In this document: piece after piece, positions 1 to 6,409 of the stretch
How the letters are laid out: each line of letters starts with the position of its first letter
How positions within the stretch are numbered: position 1 is the first letter of the stretch
DNA from: Nautiliaceae bacterium
GTDB taxonomy: Bacteria; Campylobacterota; Campylobacteria; Campylobacterales; Nautiliaceae
Length of the DNA: 7,311 nucleotides
Assembly: GCA_027035735.1 (NCBI GenBank)
Contig: JALVUH010000097.1
Location: 1 to 7,311, forward strand
Direction of reading: 5' to 3'
Made by a program: the position numbers and the translations under genes
The notes under the pieces: generated by a model
Told to the model about the DNA's origin: nothing
Database searches by the model: none
What the model saw: only the letters and a program-made list of their open reading frames with translations

Positions 1-736
1 TTTTAGAAAAAAGTATAATTTTTTGATTTTTAAAATTTAAAGATTTTGCATTTAATTTAGCTTGATTATAAATAAATAAAGTATCAATTTTACCTAAAAT
101 ATTTAATTTATTTAATTTAATATTATTTTGATAATAGTTAAAATTAATCTTAGGAATATTTAAAGAATAATAAATAAATTTATTATCAGCTTTTAATGCT
201 AAATATATTGGACTTTTATTATAAAAAGCTTTAATATTTGAAAATACATATTTTTTAGTGTAATAAGAGAGAATGTAAGTATCTTTTAGTGTATATTTTT
301 TATATTTTACATAATTTAGAAAAATTGAGCTATAATTTTTATAAATTTTAAAGCTCCCTTTAAGTGAGATTTGCGGAGAATTAATACTAAATTGTTTTTT
401 ATATAAAACAATTTTTTTTATTATCAAATTATTATTTATATATATTTTATTAATAGAAATTTCTTTAAAAATAGGCAGTAATTTGGTGGAATAATAAAAT
501 ATTTTATGTAGTTGTAATGCTTCTTTATTATAATTATTAAATGTAAATATTTTAAGATTATTAATTTTAAGAGTAATTTTTTTGTTTAATTTTATAAAAA
601 TTTTATGAACATAAAATCTATTAGTTTTTATATCATAAAGGGTTATACCCTTAAAAAGGGAAATAAAGATTATGAAAATAAAATATATAGTTACAAAAGT
701 TATAGCTGCTATAGAAGTTTTAGTGGTTTTAACCAT
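1..736 (-). CDS. AsmA/DUF3971-like membrane-anchored protein, 3' end missing (runs off left edge)
   Basis: An uninterrupted minus-strand frame of 245 codons starts at ATG 736-734 and leaves the window at position 1 without a stop. Such a long open frame in roughly 15% GC DNA is very unlikely by chance, because stop codons are AT-rich. The start is the only ATG/GTG/TTG in the first 100 codons and has a Shine-Dalgarno AAGGAAG at 746-740. The protein begins MVKTTKTS and has one hydrophobic segment at about residues 9-28 (AAITFVTIYFIFIIFISLF). It continues as a Lys/Asn/Ile/Tyr-rich, beta-strand-like chain (IKTNRFYVHKIFIKLNKKITLKI, written here in part: 'RFYVHKIFIKLNKK') with no cysteine. An N-terminal anchor followed by 'short beta strands naming a surface' resembles AsmA/YhdP/DUF3971 family proteins of the inner membrane, thought to act in envelope lipid transport. 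I recall a protein of this sort next to icd in Campylobacter, which supports the call but is from memory. The gene is certain; the family assignment is moderate. Confidence 0.72.
   Translation of the reverse strand, partial: MVKTTKTSIAAITFVTIYFIFIIFISLFKGITLYDIKTNRFYVHKIFIKLNKKITLKINNLKIFTFNNYNKEALQLHKIFYYSTKLLPIFKEISINKIYINNNLIIKKIVLYKKQFSINSPQISLKGSFKIYKNYSSIFLNYVKYKKYTLKDTYILSYYTKKYVFSNIKAFYNKSPIYLALKADNKFIYYSLNIPKINFNYYQNNIKLNKLNILGKIDTLFIYNQAKLNAKSLNFKNQKIILFSK
638..660 (+). promoter_or_regulatory. Palindrome overlapping the mltG leader, possible Shine-Dalgarno sequestering structure
   Basis: AAGGGT (638-643), loop TAT, ACCCTT (647-652) is a perfect 6-bp inverted repeat. The same CCCTT (648-652) can instead pair across AAA with AAGGG (656-660), the only purine-rich Shine-Dalgarno-like stretch before the mltG ATG at 672. 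The two hairpins are mutually exclusive: one hides AAGGG, the other frees it. Its 11-base spacing to the ATG is longer than normal. The palindrome also encodes Lys-Gly-Ile-Thr-Leu of the minus-strand protein, so it may be coincidental. Confidence 0.3.
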
Positions 737-1598
737 ATTCTTCCTTTTTTATTTTTCCCATCCTGTGAAAAGTAAAAGAGTTATTTTTATACCAAAAGGT
801 AATATAAATTATACAATAAAAACATTGCAAAAAAATGGACTTGATGTCACAAAATTAGATATTTTGTTAATTAAATTGATGGGATATCCTCAAGCAGGTT
901 GGGTAGATTTGAAAGGAAGAGAATTTACTAAAGGGGATTTTTTATATAGACTTACTCATAATAAAGCTGCATTAGAAAAAATTACTATTATTCCAGGAGA
1001 AACAAATTATTTTATATATAAACAAATAGGTAAAAAGCTAAAAATAAAGCATTTTTATTGTAATATTGAAGAAGGTTTTATAAAACCTGATACTTATGAG
1101 TTACCTATAGGTATGAAAAGAGAGGATGTATGTAAATATTTATATAATAAATCAATAATGTGGCATAAATATTTGGCTAAAAAAATTTTTGGTGTATGGA
1201 ATTATAAAACATATAAAAAATATTTAATTATTGCTTCTATTATCCAAAAAGAAGCAGGAAATTTTAAAGAAATGAAATTAATCTCAGCAGTAATTCATAA
1301 TAGGTTAAAAAAAGGAATGAAACTTCAAATGGATGGGAGTTTAAATTATGGAGAATATTCTCATACAAAAATTACTCCTAAAAGAATAAAAAATGACAAT
1401 AGTTTTTATAATACTTATAAATATTTTGGATTGCCAAAAGAACCTGTTTGTGTTGTAAGTCAAGAAGCTATTATTGCTGCAATTTTTCCTGCAAAAGTTA
1501 AATATTTATATTTTGTAAAATGTGGGAAACATCAACTTTTTTCTACTACATATAAAAAACATTTAGAAAATATAAGAAAGTGTCGTTACATTAAGTAA
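672..1598 (+). CDS. mltG: Endolytic murein transglycosylase MltG (YceG-like)
   Basis: MltG is an inner-membrane lytic transglycosylase that cleaves nascent peptidoglycan strands in the periplasm and is thought to end glycan elongation. The 308-residue protein has an N-terminal membrane anchor at about residues 8-28, a variable N-terminal domain to about 120, and a YceG catalytic domain. Recognisable marks are IIASIIQKEAG (187-196), with E194 matching the catalytic glutamate of E. coli MltG (ASIVEKE motif), HNRL (209-212), LQMDGSLNYG (218-227; most bacteria have LQxDPTVxYG), the YNTY...GLP stretch (246-255), and YLYFV...H...F...H near the C-terminus (278-297). The length is slightly short of the usual 330-350. 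The start at 672 is preferred because the only later in-frame start near it, GTG at 723, would cut the anchor in half. Its ribosome binding site is poor. The 5' end overlaps the divergent AsmA-like gene. GC is low (about 18% in 1201-1260), unlike the metabolic genes that follow. Confidence 0.93.
   Translation: MKIKYIVTKVIAAIEVLVVLTIFFLFYFSHPVKSKRVIFIPKGNINYTIKTLQKNGLDVTKLDILLIKLMGYPQAGWVDLKGREFTKGDFLYRLTHNKAALEKITIIPGETNYFIYKQIGKKLKIKHFYCNIEEGFIKPDTYELPIGMKREDVCKYLYNKSIMWHKYLAKKIFGVWNYKTYKKYLIIASIIQKEAGNFKEMKLISAVIHNRLKKGMKLQMDGSLNYGEYSHTKITPKRIKNDNSFYNTYKYFGLPKEPVCVVSQEAIIAAIFPAKVKYLYFVKCGKHQLFSTTYKKHLENIRKCRYIK
740..746 (-). promoter_or_regulatory. Ribosome binding site of the minus-strand AsmA-like gene
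   Basis: Read on the minus strand, AAGGAAG ends 3 bases before ATG 736-734, with the AGGA core 5 bases away. It fixes the start inside the mltG coding region and shows that the 65-bp overlap between the two genes is not merely an over-extended frame. Confidence 0.6.
808..815 (-). promoter_or_regulatory. Candidate -10 element for the minus-strand gene, inside mltG
   Basis: The minus strand reads TGTATAAT here, a perfect TATAAT hexamer about 70 bases upstream of the ATG at 736. There is no clear -35 box, which is usual for Campylobacterota sigma-70 promoters. A second AT-rich match (TATAAA) lies closer to the start, near 785-792. In DNA this AT-rich such matches occur by chance, so the call is weak. 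Confidence 0.22.
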
Positions 1599-1610
1599 CA
1601 ATATTTTTTT
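1585..1610 (+). terminator. Weak hairpin plus T-run after mltG
   Basis: GTTAC (1585-1589), loop ATTAA, GTAAC (1595-1599) forms a 5-bp stem spanning the mltG stop codon (1596-1598). It is followed by a run of seven T at 1604-1610. The stem is short and has only two G-C pairs, so termination would be partial at best. Confidence 0.35.
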
Positions 1611-1625
1611 AACTAAATCTAAAAA

Positions 1626-1655
1626 TGTTACAAATTGTATAAAAACTGATAAAAT
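1626..1655 (+). promoter_or_regulatory. icd: Candidate promoter region for icd
   Basis: The 78-bp gap between mltG and icd has two -10-like boxes: TATAAA at 1638-1643, directly preceded by TG, and TAAAAT at 1650-1655. TTACAA at 1628-1633 could serve as a weak -35 box for the second, with a 16-base spacer. The icd leader would be only 15-35 bases. A metabolic operon is expected to start here because composition and function both change at this point, but the exact box cannot be settled from sequence alone. Confidence 0.35.
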
Positions 1656-1676
1656 TTAGAAAAAAAAGGAGATTTT

Positions 1677-3896
1677 ATGAAACCAACAATCGTATGGACA
1701 AAGATAGATGAAGCTCCGTATCTTGCTACATTTAGCTTACTTCCAATTATGGAAGCTTTTACAAAAGATGCAGATATTAACTGGGAGTTAAGAGATATTT
1801 CACTTGCTGGAAGAATTATAGCAGAGTTTTCTGATATGCTACCAGAAAATTTAAGACAGCCAGATGAATTAGCATATTTGGGTGAGCTTGTAAATAAACC
1901 AGAAGCAAATGTTATTAAACTTCCTAATATTTCAGCTTCAGTAGTTCAACTTAAAAATGCTGTAAAAGAACTTCAATCTCAAGGATATCCACTTCCAGAT
2001 TATCCAGAAGAGCCAAAAAACGCAGAAGAAGAAAAAATTAAACTTAAATATTCAAAATGTATTGGTTCAAATGTTAATCCAGTTCTTAGACAAGGTAATT
2101 CAGATAGAAGACTTGCAAAACCTGTTAAAGATTATGCAAAAGCTCATCCGCACAGAATGAGAGATGTAAAAGAAGGATGCAAATCTTTTGTAAATCATAT
2201 GAATGAAAAAGATTTTTATCAAAATGAACAAAGTTATATTTCTCCAAAAGATCAAATAGTAACATTTGTATTTGAAGATTATGAAGGAAATAAAAAAGTA
2301 TTAAAAGAATTACCTTTAGAAAAAAATGAAATTTTAAGTACAAGTTTCTTAAATAGACAAGCTCTTAGAGATTTTTATGAACAAGCTATTGAAGAAGCAA
2401 AAGAAAAAGATATTTTATTTAGCTTACATTTAAAAGCTACAATGATGAAAGTTAGTGACCCTGTAATGTTTGGAGATGCTATTAGAGTTTATTATAAAGA
2501 ACTTTTTGATAAATTTGGAGAAGAACTTAAAGAAATTGGATTTAATCCAAATAATGGTCTTGCAGATTTAGAAGCAAAACTTGAAAGACTTCCAGAAGAG
2601 AAACAAAAAGCAATTAAAGAGACAATTGCAGAAATTTACAAAAAACAACCAAGACTTTATATGGTTGATTCTGATAAAGGTATTACAAACCTTCATAAAC
2701 CAAATGATGTAATTATTGATGCATCAATTCCAGCAGTTATTAAAAACGGACTTCAAGGTTGGGGACCTCAAGGCGAGACTGAAGATTGTGAAATTGTAGT
2801 TCCTGATAGAACTTATGCAAGAATGTATAAAGAAATTGTAGCTGATTTAGTAAAAAATGGACAATTTGACCCTACAAAAGTAGGAACTGTTCAAAATGTA
2901 GGTCTTATGGCTAAAAAAGCAGAAGAGTATGGAAGTCATGATAAAACATTTTTCCCTCCAAAAGATGGATTTATAAAAGTTATTGATGAAGATGGAAATG
3001 TTGTAATGAGCCATGAATTAAAAGCAGGAGATATTTACAGAGGTTATCAAGTAAAAGATGATGCAGCAAGAGATTGGATTAAGTTAGCAGTAAATAGAGC
3101 AAAAGAGAGTGGATATCCAATTGTATTTTGGCTTGATAGCAACAGAGCTCATGATGCAAACTTAATTAAAAAAGTACTTGAAGAACTTCCAAAATATGAT
3201 TTAAGCGATGTTGAATATTATATTATGGCACCAGAACAAGCAATGAAATATACTCTAAAAAGATTTAGAGCAGGAGAAAATACTATTTCTGTAACAGGAA
3301 ATATTTTAAGAGATTACTTAACAGACCTATTCCCAATTATTGAAGTTGGAACTAGTGCTAGAACACTTTCAATTGTTCCATTGCTTGCGGGTGGAGGACT
3401 TTTTGAAACAGGTGCAGGTGGAAGTGCTCCAAAACATGTTGAACAATTCTTAAAAGAAGGTCATTTAAGATGGGATTCTTTAGGAGAATTTCTTGCAACT
3501 GTAGAATCTTTAAAACTTGCTAGAAAACAAGGTGGAAGTGAAAAAGTAGAAACTATTGCAAATGCTCTAAGTAGAGCAGTAAGCAAATATCTTGAAAATG
3601 ACAAAACTCCAAAAAGAAAAGTAGGTGAGCTTGATAATAGAGGAAGTCATTATTATCTTGCAAGATACTGGGCAGAAGAGCTTGCAAATTGTGGTGATGT
3701 AGAACTTGAAGAAAAATTTAGACCTGTTGCAAAAGAACTAAAAGAAAATGAAGAAAAAATCTTAGCTGAAATAGCTGAAGTTGAAGGAAAACCAGCTGAT
3801 ATTAAAGGTTATTATCATCCAGATGAAACTTTAGTAGAAAAATATATGAGACCTAGCGTTACTTTCAATAAAATTATAGACGCTCTAAGAGCGTAA
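1677..3896 (+). CDS. icd: Isocitrate dehydrogenase, NADP-dependent, monomeric type
   Basis: This cytoplasmic enzyme interconverts isocitrate and 2-oxoglutarate plus CO2; in an autotroph it would run as the carboxylating step of the reductive TCA cycle. The protein has 739 residues, the normal size for the monomeric (IDH-II) family and about twice that of dimeric Icd. Family hallmarks are GSNVNPVLRQGNSDRR (130-145), LKATMMKVSDP (252-262), IIDASIPA (346-353), WLDSNRAHD (485-493), GNILRDYLTDLFP (541-553), GTSARTLSIVPLLAGG (558-573), and GAGGSAPKHVEQF (579-591). By alignment from memory with the Azotobacter enzyme, K253, D348, Y418, R545 and D546 match substrate/metal residues, and H587, R598 and R647 match residues that read the NADP 2'-phosphate. 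AAGGAG at 1666-1671, 5 bases before ATG, is the best ribosome binding site in the window and suggests strong translation. GC is about 30%, well above mltG. A T-rich hairpin covers the stop codon, and mdh follows 24 bp later. Confidence 0.97.
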   Translation: MKPTIVWTKIDEAPYLATFSLLPIMEAFTKDADINWELRDISLAGRIIAEFSDMLPENLRQPDELAYLGELVNKPEANVIKLPNISASVVQLKNAVKELQSQGYPLPDYPEEPKNAEEEKIKLKYSKCIGSNVNPVLRQGNSDRRLAKPVKDYAKAHPHRMRDVKEGCKSFVNHMNEKDFYQNEQSYISPKDQIVTFVFEDYEGNKKVLKELPLEKNEILSTSFLNRQALRDFYEQAIEEAKEKDILFSLHLKATMMKVSDPVMFGDAIRVYYKELFDKFGEELKEIGFNPNNGLADLEAKLERLPEEKQKAIKETIAEIYKKQPRLYMVDSDKGITNLHKPNDVIIDASIPAVIKNGLQGWGPQGETEDCEIVVPDRTYARMYKEIVADLVKNGQFDPTKVGTVQNVGLMAKKAEEYGSHDKTFFPPKDGFIKVIDEDGNVVMSHELKAGDIYRGYQVKDDAARDWIKLAVNRAKESGYPIVFWLDSNRAHDANLIKKVLEELPKYDLSDVEYYIMAPEQAMKYTLKRFRAGENTISVTGNILRDYLTDLFPIIEVGTSARTLSIVPLLAGGGLFETGAGGSAPKHVEQFLKEGHLRWDSLGEFLATVESLKLARKQGGSEKVETIANALSRAVSKYLENDKTPKRKVGELDNRGSHYYLARYWAEELANCGDVELEEKFRPVAKELKENEEKILAEIAEVEGKPADIKGYYHPDETLVEKYMRPSVTFNKIIDALRA

Positions 3897-3909
3897 TTCT
3901 CTTTTTTTT
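3880..3909 (+). terminator. Intrinsic-terminator-like hairpin between icd and mdh (possible attenuator)
   Basis: ACGCTC (3880-3885), loop TAA, GAGCGT (3889-3894) is a perfect 6-bp stem, and one further pair is possible in a 15-base palindrome. It is followed by a T-rich stretch ending in eight consecutive T (3902-3909). The icd stop codon TAA (3894-3896) starts in the 3' arm. mdh begins only 12 bases after the T-run, so this would reduce rather than abolish read-through, or translation of icd to its end would melt it. The 7-base gap between stem and T8 weakens it. Confidence 0.5.
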
Positions 3910-3920
3910 CTTAAAGGTAA

Positions 3921-4874
3921 ATGATGAGTAATAAAGTTTCAATTATTGGTGCAGGAAATGTAGGAAGTATAGTTGGGTATTCTCTTGCAATGCAAGGGCT
4001 TGCTCATGAGATTATTTTAGTAGATAGAGATACTGATAGAGCAAAAGGAAAAGCACTTGATATGAGCCATGCTGCAAGTGCAGTGAGAAGCCATTCCATT
4101 GTAAGAGCAGCTGAGAGTTATAAAGATATTAAAGATTCAAAAGTAGTAGTCATTACTGCAGGTTTTCCAAGAAAACCAGGAATGAGTAGAGAAGACTTGC
4201 TTTTAAAAAATGCAGAAATTATGAAAGAAGTTATTTTAAATGTAAGAGAAAATGCTCCTGAAGCTATTATTATTACTGTTTCAAATCCTCTTGATGCTAT
4301 GACTTATGTAGCTCTTAAAATAGGCAAATATCCAAGAAATCAAGTTATTGGAATGGCTGGAATTCTTGATAGTGCAAGAATGGCTTATTTTATTTATGAA
4401 AAATTAGGTTATGGTGCTGGGCAAATTAGGGCAAGCGTAATTGGTGGGCATGGTGATTTTATGGTTCCACTTCCAAGATATTCTACTGTTGCTGGAGTTC
4501 CACTTAGTGATCTTTTAACTCAAAAAGAAATTGATGAAATTGTTGAGAGAACTAGACATGCTGGAGCTGAGATTGTAGGTTATTTAAAAACAGGAAGCGC
4601 ATATTTTGCTCCTGGAAAATCAACTGCAATAATGGTAGAAGCGATTCTTAAAGATTCTAAACAAATTTTTCCATGTGCAGTATTACTTGAAGGAGAATAT
4701 GGAGTTAATAATGTAGTCAATGGAGTACCTGTAATGCTTGGAAGAGAGGGAGCTGAAAAAGTTATTGAAGTGACACTTGATCCATGTGAGAGAGAACAAT
4801 TTAGAAAATCTACTGAAGCTGTTAAAGAAATGATAGATATTTTAGAAAAAGACTTTTTAAAGGATGTAAAATGA
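3921..4874 (+). CDS. mdh: Malate dehydrogenase, NAD-dependent (LDH-like family)
   Basis: The enzyme interconverts oxaloacetate and malate in the cytoplasm. The 317-residue protein has a Rossmann fold opening with GAGNVG (10-15) and D35 at the end of the second strand (ILVDRD), which favours NAD over [17 protein letters not shown] (78-90) carries R84, the residue that marks malate rather than lactate specificity (lactate dehydrogenases have Gln), plus R90. SNPLD (121-125), GILDSARM (147-154, with D150 and R153) and GGHGDFMVP (175-183, catalytic H177) complete the active site. There are two adjacent ATG codons. AAAGG at 3913-3917 lies 3 bases before the first and 6 before the second, so ATG 3924 (protein beginning MSNKVSII) is the likelier start. 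The gene ends in an ATGA overlap with fumA, indicating coupled translation. Confidence 0.97.
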   Translation: MMSNKVSIIGAGNVGSIVGYSLAMQGLAHEIILVDRDTDRAKGKALDMSHAASAVRSHSIVRAAESYKDIKDSKVVVITAGFPRKPGMSREDLLLKNAEIMKEVILNVRENAPEAIIITVSNPLDAMTYVALKIGKYPRNQVIGMAGILDSARMAYFIYEKLGYGAGQIRASVIGGHGDFMVPLPRYSTVAGVPLSDLLTQKEIDEIVERTRHAGAEIVGYLKTGSAYFAPGKSTAIMVEAILKDSKQIFPCAVLLEGEYGVNNVVNGVPVMLGREGAEKVIEVTLDPCEREQFRKSTEAVKEMIDILEKDFLKDVK

Positions 4875-5734
4875 GAGTTGTCAAATATGATGATATAGTT
4901 AAATCAATAAGAGATATGATAATTTATTCAACTACACATCTTTCCCCTGATATGAAAAAAGCATTAGAAGAAGCATATGAAAAAGAAAAAAGTGAAGTAA
5001 GTAGAGCTGTACTTGCTCAGCTTCTTGAAAATGCAGTAATTGCTGAAAAGGAATGGAAACCTTTATGTCAAGATACTGGACTTGCAATTTATTTTGTAAA
5101 AGTAGGTGAAGATGTAAAAGTTGAAGGTGGAACGCTTAAAGATGCAATATATGAAGGAACTGAAAAAGGATATAAAGAAGGGTATTTAAGAGCTTCTACA
5201 TGTGATTGTTTTACAAGAGAAAATTTAAAAGATAAAGTTGGATATAATCTTCCACCTGTTATCTATTTTGATATTGTTCCAGGAGATAAAATAGAAATTG
5301 AATATGCAGCAAAAGGTGGTGGAAGTGAAAATGTAAGCCGTGCAACTGTTTTAGCACCAGCTGCAGGGAAAGAAGGAATTAAAGAGTTTGTTAAAAAAGT
5401 TGTAAGTGATGCAGGTCCAAATCCTTGTCCTCCACTTGTAGTAGGTGTTGGTATTGGAGGAAGTTTTGATTATGCAGCGGTTATGAGTAAGCATGCATTA
5501 TTTAGAAATATAGGAACTCCAAATCCAGATCCAGAACTTGATCAGCTTGAAAAAGAATTAAAAGAAGAATTAAATAAACTTGGAATTGGTGCAATGGGAA
5601 TGGGTGGAACAGAAACAGTTCTTGCAGTTCATATAGAAACTTTCCAGCCTGGTAGAATGTGCCATATTGCATCACTTCCAGTAGCGGTTAATATTCAATG
5701 TCATAGTTCTAGACATTCTCATATTACAATTTAA
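4871..5734 (+). CDS. fumA: Class I fumarate hydratase, alpha subunit (iron-sulfur)
   Basis: Together with the next gene product this forms the oxygen-sensitive, [4Fe-4S]-dependent fumarase that interconverts malate and fumarate. The 287-residue length fits the alpha subunit of the split (TtdA/FumA-N) form. Cysteines matching the three cluster ligands are C66 in PLCQDTG, C186 in NPCPP and C277 in IQCHSSRH. Their spacing (120 and 91) resembles that of E. coli FumA as I recall it. The glycine-rich KGGGSEN (148-154) and [10 protein letters not shown] (191-200) motifs are present, as is [10 protein letters not shown] (265-274). Two extra cysteines, C111 and C113 (STCDCF), lie where many relatives have a V-x-D-P-L stretch. 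L-tartrate dehydratase is a related alternative, but the neighbouring mdh and sucC point to fumarase. It starts 4 bases inside mdh, with AAAGGA at 4859-4864 as its ribosome binding site. The fumA/fumB symbols follow common usage; split forms have no single agreed name. Confidence 0.94.
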   Translation: MRVVKYDDIVKSIRDMIIYSTTHLSPDMKKALEEAYEKEKSEVSRAVLAQLLENAVIAEKEWKPLCQDTGLAIYFVKVGEDVKVEGGTLKDAIYEGTEKGYKEGYLRASTCDCFTRENLKDKVGYNLPPVIYFDIVPGDKIEIEYAAKGGGSENVSRATVLAPAAGKEGIKEFVKKVVSDAGPNPCPPLVVGVGIGGSFDYAAVMSKHALFRNIGTPNPDPELDQLEKELKEELNKLGIGAMGMGGTETVLAVHIETFQPGRMCHIASLPVAVNIQCHSSRHSHITI

Positions 5735-5744
5735 AGGATAAAAA

Positions 5745-6299
5745 ATGGCAGAATATAAATTAACTACACCTCTAAGCGATGAAGATGTAAGTAAATTAAA
5801 AGCTGGAGATATTGTTTATTTAAATGGAGTGCTTTATACAGCTAGAGATGCTGCTCATAAAAGACTTGTTGATTTGATTTTAAATGGAGAAGAGCTTCCA
5901 TTTGATTTAAAAGGTGCTGTAATTTATTATGTAGGACCAACTCCTCCAAAACCTGGAGAACCAATAGGTAGTGCAGGACCTACTACAAGTTATAGGATGG
6001 ATCCTTATGCCCCAATTCTTATTGAACATGGTCTAAAAGGTATGATTGGAAAAGGAAAAAGAAATCAAGCAGTAAGGGATGCATGTAAAAAACATAAGGC
6101 TGTATATTTTGGAGCAGTTGGAGGAGCTGCAGCATTAATTGCAAAAGCAATTAAAAAAGCAGAAGTTATAGCATATCCTGAACTTGGACCTGAAGCTGTT
6201 AGAAGAATAGAAGTAGAAGATTTTCCTGTTGTTGTAGTAAATGATATTTATGGAAATGACTTATATGAAGAAGGAAGAAAACTTTGGGAGCAAAAATAA
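5745..6299 (+). CDS. fumB: Class I fumarate hydratase, beta subunit
   Basis: This is the partner of the preceding gene product; the beta subunit supplies much of the substrate-binding swivel domain and no cluster cysteines. At 184 residues it has the usual length. Conserved stretches are YTARDAAHKR (31-40), whose R34, D35 and H38 belong to the family signature, YVGPTPPKPGEPIGSAGPTT (62-81), SYRMD (82-86), IGKGKR (101-106) and the glycine-rich YFGAVGGAAALI (121-132). The gene starts 10 bases after the fumA stop with AAAGGA at 5733-5738, so the subunits should be made together. A hairpin whose loop contains the fumB stop codon follows, and the next gene has its own promoter. Confidence 0.95.
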   Translation: MAEYKLTTPLSDEDVSKLKAGDIVYLNGVLYTARDAAHKRLVDLILNGEELPFDLKGAVIYYVGPTPPKPGEPIGSAGPTTSYRMDPYAPILIEHGLKGMIGKGKRNQAVRDACKKHKAVYFGAVGGAAALIAKAIKKAEVIAYPELGPEAVRRIEVEDFPVVVVNDIYGNDLYEEGRKLWEQK

Positions 6300-6310
6300 G
6301 CTCCTTTGTT
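6286..6310 (+). terminator. Probable weak intrinsic terminator after fumB
   Basis: GGAGC (6287-6291) pairs with GCTCC (6300-6304) across an A-rich 8-base loop that contains the fumB stop codon (6297-6299). G6286 can add a G-U pair with T6305. The stem is followed by TTTGTTACTTATT, which is T-rich but broken. Together with the promoter about 60 bases further on, this would separate icd-mdh-fumA-fumB from sucC. It probably terminates only part of transcription. Confidence 0.42.
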
Positions 6311-6323
6311 ACTTATTCTCACA

Positions 6324-6378
6324 TTTAATTTTTACTTAATTTTGAATTGTCACTTTTTGAAACTAAGTGTGATATAAT
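6324..6378 (+). promoter_or_regulatory. sucC: sigma-70 promoter of sucC with extended -10
   Basis: A perfect TATAAT (6373-6378) is preceded by TGA (6370-6372), giving the extended -10 form TGnTATAAT, 31 bases upstream of the sucC ATG. Upstream are T-runs at about 6324, 6329, 6340 and 6354, roughly one helical turn apart. That resembles the periodic AT signal that replaces a -35 box in Campylobacter promoters. TTGTCA (6347-6352) resembles a -35 box but would need a 20-base spacer. CACTT (6351-6355) and AAGTG (6365-6369) form a small dyad just upstream of the -10 and could be an operator, though at 5 bp it may be chance. I recognise no known regulator site. Confidence 0.62.
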
Positions 6379-6409
6379 AAATTCATTGAGTTTAAATAAA
6401 GGAGCGTAG

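Noticed and set aside
1..671. Stretch could be taken as a long AT-rich non-coding region or origin-like sequence
   Set aside because: The minus strand is open across all of it in a single frame with a proper start at 736, so it is coding. I saw no DnaA-box cluster or iterons.
1585..1630. GTTAC repeated at 1585, (inverted) 1595 and 1627 upstream of icd, possible regulator site
   Set aside because: The repeats are only five bases and unevenly spaced. One pair is explained as a weak hairpin at the mltG stop; chance cannot be excluded.
2125..2343. 72-codon open frame on the minus strand inside icd
   Set aside because: It lies wholly antisense to a highly conserved icd segment, has a low-complexity Leu/Phe/His composition, no family resemblance and no supporting ribosome binding site that I can see. 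It is a shadow of icd codons.
6319..6357. Direct repeat TCACATTT / TCACTTTT upstream of sucC
   Set aside because: The match is imperfect, short and within T-rich promoter DNA, so I do not claim a binding site beyond the dyad noted with the promoter.
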